In this document: positions 12,300 through 23,164 of the stretch, piece after piece
How the letters are laid out: each line of letters opens with the position of its first letter
Numbering within the stretch: the stretch's first letter is position 1
Source: Schizophyllum amplum
Taxonomy: Eukaryota > Basidiomycota > Agaricomycetes > Agaricales > Schizophyllaceae
DNA length: 64,000 nucleotides
Reading direction: 5' to 3'
NCBI GenBank assembly: GCA_007026445.1
Contig: VDMD01000003.1
Span: 186,001-250,000, forward strand
Program-made: the position numbers and the translations under genes
Notes under the pieces: generated by a model
What the model was told of the DNA's origin: nothing
Seen by the model: the letters and a program-made list of their open reading frames with translations, nothing else
Database searches by the model: none

Positions 12300-12624
12300 T
12301 CGACGTTGATGACGGTCTGGTGGACGTTCGTGACGGCGTAGACGTCGGGTACGAGCGACTTTGCATGTTTGGTCGCGCTTTCTTCGACTAGTCTTGTAGT
12401 TCGAATCACAATCACTTTGGTTTTCTGCTGTCTTTGTTGCTCCCCCTCAGGTCCCCCTCGCTTCTCATTGTCAGACATGTTTAGTCCAAGGCCCGGGCCA
12501 GTCGTGTGACGTTGCTGTGCCGGTGAAATCAAAATCCCTTCGTTACTTACGTTCAACCGCTGCGCGGTCGCAACGGTTTGCGGCTTGTTTCTTTCCACCA
12601 TCTTGTCCCCCCGGTGTCCCCGTC
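12300..12624. other. NUG1-PLD intergenic region, copy 1
   Basis: A 325-bp spacer before the first PLD fragment. The part from about 12,475 onward (CCGGTGAAATCAAAAT, then CGGCTTGTTTC and ACCATCTTGTCCC) recurs before PLD fragment B (about 23.04-23.16 kb) and, partly, before the intact PLD (about 34.07-34.2 kb). All three PLD copies therefore keep a related promoter. Confidence 0.6.
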
Positions 12625-13776
12625 ATGTCTTTCTTCAAGAACATCGCCAAAGTCGCTGAGAAGATCCCTGAAGGACTGCACCATGCCAGAGATCATGCAA
12701 TCGGTACGAGCTATTCTGCGAGCGATTAGGGTTATCGCTGAGCGTTCTTTCGCCGTCAGGTGTTCTGAATCCAAACCGTATGTGGCCCCCCTTCGAGCTC
12801 TATAGGTCCCCCATCCAATCATCTAACAGGTCGCCACGATGAGCCTGAGGAAATCGAGCACGACAAGATTCGCCAGGAGATCAATGAGGCGCACCGCTTC
12901 GAGAGCTTTGCGACGGAGCGCACCGACAATTTTGTCAAATGGTCAGTCCCCCGAATACACACCACACGTCCTGCGTCTCACCACTTGCAGGCACATCGAC
13001 GGGCACGACTACATGTACGCGGTGTCCGAGATGATTGATCGTGCCAAGGAGGTCATCTATATCCTAGTGCGTCGCATTCCCCTCCCCCTCGCAACGGTCT
13101 AATAGTCTGCTCAGGACTGGTGGCTATCGCCTGAGCTGTACCTCCGTCGTCCCCCCGCGCACCACCCCGAATGGCGGCTGGATCGCCTGCTCAAGCGCAA
13201 GGCGGAGGAGGGCGTCAAGATTTACTGTATTGTGTACAAGGAGGTCACCCAGACCATGACCATGAGCTCCAAGCACACCAAGGTCAGACGAGCGCGCGGT
13301 GTGTCCTTGCATGTAATGACGCTCTCCGCAGGCCCAGCTCGAGTCGCTGCACCCCAACATCGCGTGCATGCGCCACCCAGACCACATCGGGAGCAAGGGT
13401 GAGCAGCGACCGCCGCTCCGCCCACACGCTCATAACACCCCCCCCAGACATCGTCGAATTTTGGTCGCACCACGAAAAGGTTGTCGTCGTCGACAACCAC
13501 TATGCGTGCATCGGCGGACTCGACCTGTGCTTCGGCCGCTGGGACACGCACACGCACTCGCTCGCGGACGCGCACCCGACAGACTTTTCCATGACCGTCT
13601 TCCCCGGCCAGGACTACAACAACGCGCGGATCATGGACTTCCAGAACGTGCCCGACTACGTCAGCAACATCGGCATCTCCATCCTCGAGAGCCCGCGCAT
13701 GCCGTGGCACGACGTGCACATGACGCTCGAGCGCTGGAACGAGATCAAGAAGCGCAAGGACAGGAACAAGGAGTGA
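12625..13776 (+). pseudogene. Phospholipase D 5' fragment, copy A
   Basis: Seven exons of the PLD gene are preserved (12625-12703, 12760-12777, 12830-12941, 12991-13076, 13115-13282, 13332-13398, 13448-13772), including the first HKD motif ([17 protein letters not shown]). Relative to the intact gene, 13 codons ([13 protein letters not shown] region) are missing after VHMTL. The acceptor of the next intron is deleted, so translation would stop at TGA 13774-13776 directly after NKE. An extra 49-nt intron (12942-12990) splits a Trp codon that is continuous in the intact copy. Lacking the second HKD half, the product cannot form the usual pseudodimeric active site alone. It keeps a start codon and open frame, so it may still be transcribed. 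Confidence 0.85.
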
Positions 13777-14339
13777 GTGGGACACACGCCAGTTCGCACC
13801 CGCTACGACTCACAAGGTGGATATTGCTCGCACGAGTTGCTTGTCGCCGACTTGTTGACTTGGATACGCTCTCACGTGATGTTGTAGCGCGGTGAAGCGG
13901 CATGAATTCTGATAGGTGTCTAGCGCCCATCCCTCCTTTTCTGGGCCCCCGAACATGGGTTCCCCCTACAGGGGCCCATGTCCGGGGGCGTGCCACGACG
14001 ACTAGCTACTAACATAATGGGCCCGACCAGCATGACTTCCTCCAGCATAACCTCCCCCGACATAGGTCCGGCGTGCGGCGTGACAGCAAACAGGACGACG
14101 GCGACGGCACGACTGACGGCGACGAGCACGACCAGCGGCGAGGCGAGAGGGGGAAGGAATGGTGAGGGGAAGGGCGAGGTGAGAGGACTTTTATACTCCT
14201 CGCTCTGCCTGCCGCCCCGCGCCTCCTCGGTAGCGGCGAGTGAGGGGCTGCGGCGTCTCAAGGGATAGCGCGAGCTTGTGCGACGCGCAGCCGAGTATGC
14301 GGCCCTTGTCCCAGTTCTACTGACTGCACTCACCTTGTT

Positions 14340-14660
14340 TCTTCAGCTCTCGACGCCGCGAAAGCGGGAGCGCACTCGGACGACGAGCGGCAGTCGTTCT
14401 GTGCAAAAGGGGGGAGCCTTTGCTGGGATTTCCTGGGACCCACGGACCCGGTGGCGCAGTAAGCTCGTGTAAGTAGTCGTAGGTAGCCGAATACAACCGT
14501 CTTTGTGCCTTTCATGTCCGAGGACTGCAGAGCGCGCTTCGTTCGTCCTCACCTTGTTTCCTCAGCTATCGACATCGCGAAAGCGGGGGCGCACTCGGAC
14601 GACGAGTCAGTCGTTCTGTGCGAGAGGGGGGCTAGCTCTGCGAGTCCTCGAGGTCAAGGA
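14340..14660 (+). repeat. Two exon-like repeats (block A)
   Basis: Two units start right after TTTCTTCAG/TTTCCTCAG acceptor-like sequence, at 14347 and 14567. In one frame they read LDAAKAGAHSDDE and IDIAKAGAHSDDE. They are about 220 bp apart and each is followed by divergent sequence. The same pair occurs in block B at about 24.90 and 25.11 kb. They look like a tandemly duplicated exon; no domain is known to me. Confidence 0.45.
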
Positions 14661-15304
14661 CCTCGGTGGCGTGTAGTAGCCGAATACGTTTGCTTTCGTG
14701 CCCTGCATGCCCGAGTACCCGCGCCAAGCCTCACACAGTCACGTACGTTCGAGTTAACCAAGTTCAGTTTCATTGTCTTCAAGTCATAGTCTTTCTGCAA
14801 TCGACATTGTAGTTTCAACCATTTTATTCCAAAGCTACTCAACCATGCGTGGTCGTACTCTGACTACGATGCTACCGAACAGCCAAAGACCTACCCAAAC
14901 GTGATACAAAGTCCCCGAGCACGTTCGCAACGCCCCCGCGACGAGTCCTGCTCCCGCCGAGGTCGCGACAGGCGAGGGCGTCCCCCGAAATCGACCACGT
15001 CCCCGAGATTTGCGAGGGTCCCAACGACGAAGGGCCACGGCGACAGCGCAGTCGCGAGCTCGCTATCGAACTTGTAAGTGTTAGCAGAATATCGGTGAAC
15101 TCATACTGACCGTGTATACGTGCCGGGCGGCCCCAGGTCCGGCGACGTGCGCGGGAACGTCATCGGCGTTGCGCAGACGTTGCGGGAGGTCCTCGCTCGC
15201 GGGAAGGTGATCCATTGCGTCGGAGGCCTGACAGTGATGGGAGGGAGAGATCTAGAATCGTAGTAAGCTCAAAAACGAATCACGAGTAAGCAGGACACTT
15301 ACTA

Positions 15305-15900
15305 AGAGCCTGAGTCCGCTCGCCGGACGGCGATCCATATACTCATCGCCTACGCCGTCGCCTCCGAAGCCTGGAGCACAAGGCGAGTGCGTCGTTGCGG
15401 CCATGTTGCGCGACGATAGCGAGCGTGGCCCCCCGACGTCGACCATGTTGCAGAGATGTCGTGGGCGCCGCTCGCGGGACGGCGATACATGTACTCATCG
15501 CCTACGGCGTGAGTGTGCATCCCCGTCGATCTTCCGCGGGTGGAGTGAGCTGCTATGATAGTTAGCAACGTAAAGATGGTGTATTGAGTTACTTACCTCG
15601 CTCGCCGGACGTCGATACATATACTCATCGCCTACGGCGCTGTCGGTAGGTACAAAGTCCTCAGCGCAAGGCGGTGCCGTTGAGGTCGAGGTCGACGTGA
15701 CGACCGCAAATGCGTCTTGGCGTAGTTGAGGTCGACGACGTCGCTCGCGGGACGGCCATACACCGCCTGCGCGCGTGAGTGTACATCGTCGCCGACGGTG
15801 GAGTAAACTACTAAGACAGTGAGCAACATGATGAGCACGCGGAAATAAGGACTACCTTGCTCGCCGGAAGGCGATACATATAGTCATCGCCTACGGAGTA
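15305..15900 (-). repeat. VGD[ED]YMYRxPAS motif array (block A)
   Basis: Five imperfect units of about 40 bp, spaced about 130-155 bp, start near 15310, 15467, 15597, 15740 and 15858. On the minus strand four read VGDEYMYRRPAS or close variants and one reads VGDDVHSRAQAVYGRPAS. Two are followed by strong donors and 45-51-nt intron-like stretches (GTAAGT...GCTAAC...TAG at about 15550-15600; GTAAGT...TACTAC..TAG near 15250-15305). They do not share one continuous frame in my reading, so they may be separate exons or a conserved DNA repeat. Confidence 0.5.
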
Positions 15901-17005
15901 CCAGGCAAGGATAGGGGGGTGTGCTTGATGCGAAGCGTATAGGGACCTTGAGCAGGGGAAACCGTGCTCCGCGGACGACGATGTACGCTGCAGGAAAATC
16001 AGCTCTACATTTGACCACAGAACGTGTGACGCACCTTGCTCTTTGCCAGGATCTGGTCGACGTCTGAGGCGGCGTGGCCTCAGACAATGACGAGCACGGC
16101 GGCGCTGCGCGCCGCCGCCGCCATGCGCGGCCTTCGGCCGCGCGGTGGTGTCCCCTCCCCCCGCCGTCCTTAACCCCGGCTGCCTGCCCGTGCTCCCCTT
16201 CGCCAACTGGCCATCACGTCAATGAAAAGTCAGAAATGCGAAGATTCACTCACAAAGCGACGACAGTGCAGCTTGCGACGGCGCTGCGCGCCGTCGCTTT
16301 GAGCGCGGCCTCCGGCCGCGCAGCGGTGCCCCCCGTCGCCGTCCACGACCGCTAAGGGTACGCGCGTCGCGCCGTAGCCAAAGTCCCCTCGCCCGCATCT
16401 AAGCCAAAGCGTCAATGGAAAGCAGTAAGACAACAAATAAAACAACACACCGTAGTACAAAGCGACCGTCGTACAACTCGCGACGGCGCTGCGCGCCGTC
16501 GCTGTGTGCGCGGCCTTCGGCCGCGCAGTCCTCGCCCTCGCCCGCACCGCGAAGGTCAGGCGCGCCGCGCCATAGCCCCAGCATCCCCCTCAATTCTGAT
16601 CGACATGTCAATACAAAACCGATGCCGGAAGGAGAAGGGCAACCCCGTATCCTGTGCGATGTGTCAGTTACAGGAAGGATGCGACTGCTAAGAAAAAAAC
16701 TCACCAAGACATCCTGAATCCTCCCGCATTGCGTGCGCATAGCCCTTAGAAGAAGGGCGCCAGTGGCGCGCTGCGACGGGGTTACACGACCAGTGTTCTG
16801 GGTCGCACCCCGACCTCGACAGACAAGGGCGACGCGGCACTCCTGCCCGCAGCGTTGAGCACAGCCTGAGAGTGTGTCAGTCAACGGAGAGGGACTGTCT
16901 CGGGCTTTACTCACCTATAAGCCTGCGAGGATGTTGTCGCTGTCGGCGGCGGCAGCGGCGGGAGGGCGAGATTGGCGGCGGGCGTGTCGGGGAGGAGGGG
17001 GGCAT
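15884..17005 (-). CDS. Orphan spliced unit with repeated AAEGRAHSDGAQRRR exons (copy A)
   Basis: Candidate gene, function unknown. A minus-strand TATATAT lies at 17044-17050, and an ATG at 17005 follows about 40 nt downstream. Consensus introns follow (GTGAGTAAAG...CTCAG, GTGAGTTTTT...CACAG, GTGAGTGAAT...GCCAG, GTGCGTCACA...TGCAG). Exons repeat a motif close to CAAEGRAHSDGAQRRR two to three times, each encoded by the paired hairpins. One frame can be followed to a TGA at 15884-15886, but frame continuity across the middle is not clean here: the exon present at 27.2-27.3 kb in copy B is deleted, and two single-base indels shift and restore the frame of exon 2. An alternative end is the TM-like tail VLRCVVLFVVLLLSIDALA, with a stop at about 16.4 kb. 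Probably decayed or non-coding. Confidence 0.3.
16098..16526. repeat. Three paired GC-rich hairpins (block A)
   Basis: Three modules, each two perfect hairpins in a row: 16098-16116/16125-16143, 16275-16297/16303-16321 and 16480-16502/16508-16526. The first hairpin of each has an 8-10 bp stem (GGCGC...GCGCC) with a TGC loop; the second has an 8 bp stem GCGCGGCC/GGCCGCGC with a TTC or TCC loop. One stem pair changes from G-C to A-T on both sides between modules. On the minus strand the modules encode the GRAHSDGAQRRR motif. Confidence 0.75.
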
Positions 17006-17043
17006 GATGGTTGAAAAAGAGGAGAGTACGTTTCGGGGGCAGC

Positions 17044-17050
17044 ATATATA
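17044..17050 (-). promoter_or_regulatory. TATA box of orphan minus-strand unit (block A)
   Basis: TATATAT read on the minus strand, about 40 nt before ATG 17005 and followed by CT-rich sequence. The same element stands at 27711-27718 in block B, at the same distance from its ATG. Confidence 0.45.
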
Positions 17051-20000
17051 CGAGCGTCTGAGCTAAGGGGAGCCGAGCAGGATCCGTACCCTCGTACGTG
17101 GCAGATCTCGTCGACCCGATCGTCAACAAGGGTGTTGAGGTTATCAGCTATTCGGCCGCGGATTAGACGCCCGCCGCGCGATGTTCGAATGTTTGGCGAT
17201 TTCTGTCTCGCGCACAGCACAACGAGGGTCCTAAAGGTCAATTCAATCAGCACTGATTCGGGTGAGACTAATGAGTAGCGGTTGGCAAGATCGTGCAGAT
17301 GCTCGTGACGGTCGGGAGCAAGGAGAACAATGGACGCGGCGTCGGTCCGGGCGCCGAAGTTGAACTTGATGGCAATCGTCGACCTCCCTCTGGCTCCCTC
17401 GCGCGCTCTCCTCGCCGCCAGAAAAGAAAACTATTCGGGTCCGCTAAATACTCTGGCACTTCATTAATATTTAGAACGCGGCCGCTGCTTGGAACCTCGC
17501 TGGCGGGGCGCGACTGGCGCGCACCCTCTCCTTTCTGGGCGCGCTTCAAGGTTCCCAACCTCCTGCATGCGTGTCCGGACGTTTGATGTGCGGAAGATGC
17601 GTACCTACTCGGTAGCGATGCATGAAGAGCGCAATCGGGACGCCTTTACGAGACAAAGTTCAGCATGTAATGCGGTGTGCACCTCGATATCCTGCAGCGC
17701 AGATGGTATCGTAGTATCTTCCACAGGCCAACTGAAGATCATATATCAGCAATTTCTCATTGCGCGGGTCGTCGCACAGCTACCACAGGAGATATTGACG
17801 AGGACGGCAACGGCACAAGTTCACTGCAGGGGACTTAGACGCTGCCACCCTCCCACCCTTCCGCTCACCTGTCACCCCAATCTTCCATCTCCGAACCTCT
17901 CTGAAGCGCACGTCCAACCTGATAGACATCCTCGCACTATATCCGCGAGATTCCGCGCCACCATCAGCGACAGCAGCGCAGCCGCACACCCCAACCTTGC
18001 TCACCGCTGAGCTCAACACTCACGTTTCCAACCTCCTGAATCTTCCGTTCTTCCGCATCTCCCTCGTGCATTTCCGCCGCCGACTCTTCATCTTGCGAGC
18101 CGAATACGTTGACGTCGCTGATAGATCGGAAGCGCGAAGCTGTCCGGTGAGCGCCGCGCTCGTCGTCCTGTTTGTGCATTGAAGTTCAACACTGAGCTGG
18201 AAGTAAACAACTCACTCATGTCTGCGCCCCGGCCCCCGCATATGTCACATGCAGCTCAATGCGCTGGCTGTGAACGCGTGGCAAGTGCGTGGACGACGCG
18301 CGAAAGCGTGAGTCGCTCGCGACGGCGGGCAACAGTGCGCGCCACCTCACAGTTCAACTTGAACAAGGGCCACCAAATCAGGCCAAATGACGTCCTCTTG
18401 CCGTAGATCAGGGCCGCCGGGTCGATAGCCTTCATGTACGTAGCCGATCAGGGGGGCGCTCGGACTTGAAGTGTTATTCGGACGGAAATTAAGCGAGCCC
18501 GCGCCACTCGAGCGCTTGCTAGTCGACTGAGAGGCCAGCAGCGTCTACCAAAGCTGCGCCACGCGGTCTCAGACAGAGCAGTAATAAGTATTGAGTCTGC
18601 AGTGAAGACAGAGGGTCGAGGTCGACGTGGACACCGTCCGTGGGCGATGATGACGGTCGGGAACAACATGATTAATGATCGTCGCAGCCGGTCCGACGCC
18701 CCGAAGTTCAACTTGTCCCCATCATCCATGTCCTCCTCACCCATCGCTTGCCTCCGCCGCCTCGGACAAAACGCTTTTCGGATCCACTCATCCTCCGATG
18801 ACTATCTAGAGTTTTGGGGCGCCGCCACCGTTCTGGATCCGTTGCAATTTGCGGAACATTCAGAACCGCACGCAAAACGCGCATCTCTACCCTTCGGAGC
18901 GCGACCGCGCCTTCGTCAAGCGCCGCGATGGGTCGCGCGGAAGTTTGTTCAATGTTGTCTCGGCTTAGAACTCGGGTACGCGGCGCCGATGGGCGAGATC
19001 AACGTTCTGTCTTATCGTTCCAGAAGGTCGAGGATGTTTGCATGTAGAACTCGATGTCTTCACCGTTGTAAGATGTCATCCCCGCAAAATATATCCCTCA
19101 CCTGAAATCGATTTGGCAGGCCGGATGGAGTGACTATTGCTGTCCTACACGCCCTTCCGGAACTTGCAGCGATTGCTGTGGCACGGAGAGGGCGGGTGCT
19201 ATTATGTGGCGTCGTTCTCGTCCCGCCCGTAACGCGCTCGCATCCTTTTCTACGCCGGATAAACACATCATAACATGTTACGTGAGCTTGGAAGACACTC
19301 CATCTGAAGCGCCGAGCGCCCCCGACGTCTGTGTGCCTCGCAATACACCACCCTCCTCTCCTCGTTCCCTTCCTCACAACTTCCTCATCACTGTCAGTCC
19401 AGCTATGCTCTCCCTTGAAACGCTGCTGACTCATTCAGGAGGTTCGACTTTTCGGGCGATGACGCGCCGACCGCCGGCGGCCCAATACACTTGCCATCGC
19501 GCATTCTGTCCGCCGTCAACTCGCCGAATCTTCCATCCTGCTGTCGTCCATTTCCGCGCTCGCCGCCAACTCGGATAGTCTAATGCTAGGTTACTCGGGT
19601 CTCCTTAACGCCGACGCCGAAACGGGGGACTCTGCGCTGCCCTCGCGCGCTCGTCATGTTCGTTTTCATTTCCTAGCTCACTCACAGCGACTCACAGCGT
19701 GCAGGACACGCTGATTCGTCCTACTCAGCGCGGGGATACATGTCTCCGAGGTCCCCGAGCCAGCTCGTCCCTGAGGGGTCGCGCGAGAGCGACAGGAGAC
19801 GACGCGCTGGAGGCGCGTTTGCTGGCGCCGCCTTGTTCAACAACAAGGATTTCCAGATGGGGCAAGCTCTTACGTGGCTGTCTTCAACGTTCACTTCGAT
19901 TTTCCTGGGTCTACTTCGCGGGGCTCTCGGCTGGCGATACGTCGAGCATCGTTTTGGGTACGTGATTTGGAATGTTCTGCGGGGCTTTCTGATCCCTGAG

Positions 20001-20315
20001 CTTACATACCTAGAACGTTAACAGCGCAGAACTCGAACACGAGACGGCGCTTGACGCCCAGTTCAGGCTGCGACGTCGCCAGGACATGCGGCCCCGCGGA
20101 CTTTCTGCAAGATCCCCCTCGCAGTCGCGTCGATGACGGAGCGCTGCAATCGGCGACGGTGACGCATTGAATGTTCAAAGTCGAACCTCCTGAACGCGGG
20201 TGCGCCACCGAATCTTCTGCGCTTTCGTAAGTCGATCTTGGCCCCCGATTTCCGGGGTATTGCTCGGTAGCGGCTGACGTGCGTTTCAAGGAGGTTGGAA
20301 AGGTTGTTCGCGAGA

Positions 20316-22195
20316 GTATATAAGTTGGGGGATGTGGGGGAGGTAGAGGCAGCATTCGTGCTTCCTCTCCCTCGTCGCCGCCGCACTTCTTTCCCCCCCT
20401 CGTCGCCGCACTGCCTTTGCCTCGCCGCGGTCGCCGTTGCCACGATCACCGTCGCCGCCGTCATTGCGCGCTGGACTCTGCGCTCGTCGTGATCCTCGGT
20501 GAGCGCGCCTTCGTGGTCGTCGTGTGCATTTTGTTAATTGTTGTCTTGCAGGCCGTCGACGTCGGCGCGATCGTCGTCGGGGCACGTCAGCGCGTCGCTC
20601 GCCATACGTCGTGCTCGTCGTGCTCGTCGTGCTCTCTGCTACCATGGTGCGTTGTTTTTATTTTTTTTATGTGAGATTTCTAACTCCTCTCTTACAGGTG
20701 ACTGGCCGCGTCGCGATCACCTTGGCCATACCCTGCACATCAACTTTGCAAACACCCAGCTGCCCTCCCCTGTCACTCCCAACACGGCGGGCATCTGCGT
20801 GTTCATGGCGCCGTTCATCTGCGTGTTCGTCAGGTCCTTCGTAAGTCGCCTTGATCGTGCTCCTCTCTGAAGTTTCAGCTAACCTTCTCGCAGGCTAACC
20901 TTCTCGCCGCCCTCCGCGCGCCTCTGTTAGCCCGACCATCTCGCCGTCCGTGAACGTTGTCCGTTTTGCCGTCGTTTGACGCCGTTTATTTCGCCGTCGT
21001 TTGACGCCGTCTACTTCGCCGTCGTTGTGCGTCGTACTCGGTGGTGAGTCTTCACTGTTCGTTTCGGGGCTTTGTCTAACTGCTCTCCTAGGTGCCGCAT
21101 TTGACGCCGACCTCATTGACGCCCCTTATCACGCTGTGCCCATCGTCCACCAGTGTACCCGCTCAGGAGATGTATATATCGAGGTGAGTCTCGCGCCGTG
21201 CAGGGTCCGTGGAATTTTGGCTGATGCTCGTGTCTTTTAGGTTACCGTCGCTATTTTATCGTACCGCCTACTTCTTCGTACCGCCTACGTCTTTATAACG
21301 CCCCCTTCGCGGCGGTGCCCCATTCACGACGCTCCCGTCGCCCGCGACCGCCCGCCGACGCTTCAAGTGCGCCCCCGCTGCCCGTGATCACCCGCCGACG
21401 CTGCGAGGTACTGTATGGTCTATGGACCACATAAGTAAGTCGACGTTTGTCTAGTTTCTTCGTTCCTTACTTATGACATTGCTTCGTAGTTTTGCGGGCG
21501 GATTGCTCGTCGACGCGCTATTGGGGAGAAGGACGCGCTGCGGAGGAGGAGGACGCGCCACGGAGGAGGAGGGGATGTTGGGCGTCCCGCGCAGGTACGT
21601 GCTTCTGATGGGCCCGTCCGCCGAGTCTGATTAATGACGCAGCATTGCCAGCTCGCGACTTTCGCAACCTTTAATCGTCGCGGCAAACGCCTCCTCAGCC
21701 GTCAAGCCAAGCACCACCCCTTCGCCGTTGCGCTAGGTCGCCCCCGTCGCCGTCGCGCTGTGTCGCCCCCTTCGCCGTTGCGCCCACCGCCTCCCCTGCG
21801 CCGTTGCGCTAGGTCGCCCCCGTCACCGTCAAGCCAAGCGCCACCCCTCGGTCGTCAAGCCAGGTCGCCGCCCTTCGCCGTCAAGGCCAGCGCCCCCCTT
21901 CGCCGTTGCGTTAGGTCGCTCCCCTTCGGCCGTCGCGCTAGGTCGCCCCCGTCGCCGTCAAGGCCAGCGCCCCCCTTCGCCGTCGCGCTGTGTCGCCCCC
22001 TTCGCCGGCGCGCCAGGTCGCCCCCTTCGGCCGTCGCGCCAGGTCGCCCCCCTTCGGCTGTCAAGTCCAGCGCCCCCCGTCACCGTCAAGTCCAACGCCA
22101 CCCTCGGCCGTTGCGCCAGGCGTCCCTACCGACATTTTCCATGCAGGAGCGGGTTCGTTATGAGCGAGGGGGGTTTTATTGTGCGGGAGGGGGAT
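20316..22195 (+). other. Orphan plus-strand spliced transcription unit (copy A)
   Basis: A TATATAAG box at 20316-20324 and CT-rich start region are followed by seven consensus introns: 20499-20551, 20647-20697, 20841-20893, 21044-21091, 21184-21240, 21435-21489 and 21595-21642 (48-57 nt; donors GTGAGC, GTGCGT, GTAAGT, GTGAGT, GTGAGT, GTAAGT, GTACGT). An ACCATG stands at the end of exon 2, directly before the second intron. No single long frame survives splicing, and the block B copy differs by repeat-unit numbers that are not multiples of three. It could be a long non-coding RNA or a fast-decaying gene. The last exon runs into the minisatellite and G-rich tracts. Confidence 0.5.
21700..22135. 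repeat. GTCGCCCCCTTCGCCGT minisatellite (block A)
   Basis: Degenerate tandem units of about 20-24 bp built from GTCGCCCCCTTCGCC plus GTCAAG or GTTGCG. They keep a 187-codon frame open (21634-22197; Pro/Arg/Ser-rich, motif SPPFAVK). This is compositional rather than evidence for a folded protein. Block B carries the same array at about 32.53-32.93 kb. Confidence 0.75.
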
Positions 22196-22795
22196 GATAC
22201 TGCGCGGGAGGGAGGGTTTACGAGGGGGAGGGGGTTTTATTGTGCGGGAGGGGCGTTTTACGAAGGGAGGGGGAGGGGTGATTTTACGAGGGGGAGGTTG
22301 ATTTGAGGAGGGGGGAGGGGGGAGGGCGATTTTTACGAGGGGGGAAGGGGGACTTGACGAGGGGTGTTGACTTGTGTGGGAGGGGGAGGGGTATTTGTGA
22401 GGGTGAGGGGTACTTGCGAGGGGGGAGGGGAATTTGACGAGGGGGGAGGGGAATTTGACGAGGGGGAGGTTGATGTTAGGAGGGGTGTTGACTCGTCGTG
22501 TGGGAGGGGGGGAGGGGAGTATTTGTGAAAGGCGAGGGGGGTGCTGTGAGGGTGAGGGGAGTATTTTGAAGGTGCGTGGAGTATTTCGAAGGCAGGGGGG
22601 ATATTTGTGAAAGGTGAGGGGGTACTTGCGAGGGTGAGGGGGAGACAGGCAAGGGACTGTTAACGAAGGCGAGGGGGGATGTTTGCGAAGGCGAAGGATG
22701 TAGTTCGAATGCGAAGGGGGTCTCGCGCGAGAAGGAGCAAAGGCGAGGGGGAAGGTGGACGAGGGAGGATAGATAAGGTAGACGGGGGTTATAGT
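22155..22795. repeat. G-rich strand-asymmetric tract (block A)
   Basis: About 640 bp in which the plus strand is dominated by runs of 3-7 G (GGGAGGGGG, GAGGGGGAGG) in degenerate units with TTTTACGAGG, TATTTGTGA or GCGAAGGCGA. Cytosine is rare on this strand. It directly follows the C-rich minisatellite, so GC skew flips sign at about 22.14 kb. Many runs could form G-quadruplexes. Confidence 0.8.
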
Positions 22796-23164
22796 AGATA
22801 GACTTGATGCAATTGGACTTGTTTACACATTATGATTGCGAGTTTGAAGGGCGAGGGAGGAGGCGGGAGGGAGCGTCGAGTCGAGGCCGAGTGGGAGGGG
22901 AGGGACGGGAGCTTGAGAGTGCGAAGGAGACTGTATTGCAAGGCTGCTTACTTGGTCGACGGACATGGTATCTACTGCGCCTCCTTACGCCTTCGCTGCC
23001 GTGCGAGGTCGACGGATGACGTGCCTCAATGTCAGGCATGTTGTGTCCGAGGCCCGCGCTTGTTGTGTGACGTTGCTGTGCCGGTGAAATCAAAATGCCT
23101 TCGTTACTTGCGTCCAACCGCTGCGCGGTCGCGGCTTGTTTCCTCCCACCATCTTGTCCCCTTC

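Larger units (their letters stand above)
13777..23000. other. Orphan block A
   Basis: About 9 kb with no recognisable protein domain, repeated almost colinearly as block B. Features described separately: exon-like AKAGAHSDDE units (14.34-14.66 kb), VGDEYMYR motif repeats (15.3-15.9 kb, minus), paired GC hairpins (16.1-16.53 kb), a minus-strand TATA-led spliced unit (15884-17050), a plus-strand TATA-led unit with seven introns (20.3-22.2 kb), a Pro/Arg-coding minisatellite and a G-rich strand. Other open stretches, for example minus strand 17.27-17.39 kb (KFNFGARTDAASIVLLAPDR) and 20.03-20.29 kb, read like exons but show indels against block B. I cannot assign a function. Confidence 0.7.

Noticed and set aside
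18500..18600. tRNA-like sequence on the minus strand (box-A-like TGGCGCAGCTTTGG), repeated at about 29.2 kb
   Set aside because: No acceptable T-arm/box B, acceptor stem or 7-nt anticodon loop could be folded; more likely chance or a very decayed tRNA relic.
21634..22197. 187-codon Pro/Arg-rich frame as a protein gene
   Set aside because: It is kept open by the minisatellite composition and changes with unit number in block B; listed only as a repeat.
13777..23000. Helitron, Starship or other large mobile element as identity of the orphan block
   Set aside because: No transposase, tyrosine recombinase, Rep/helicase motif, terminal repeats or consistent target duplication was seen; the repeats are internal minisatellites and exon-like units.
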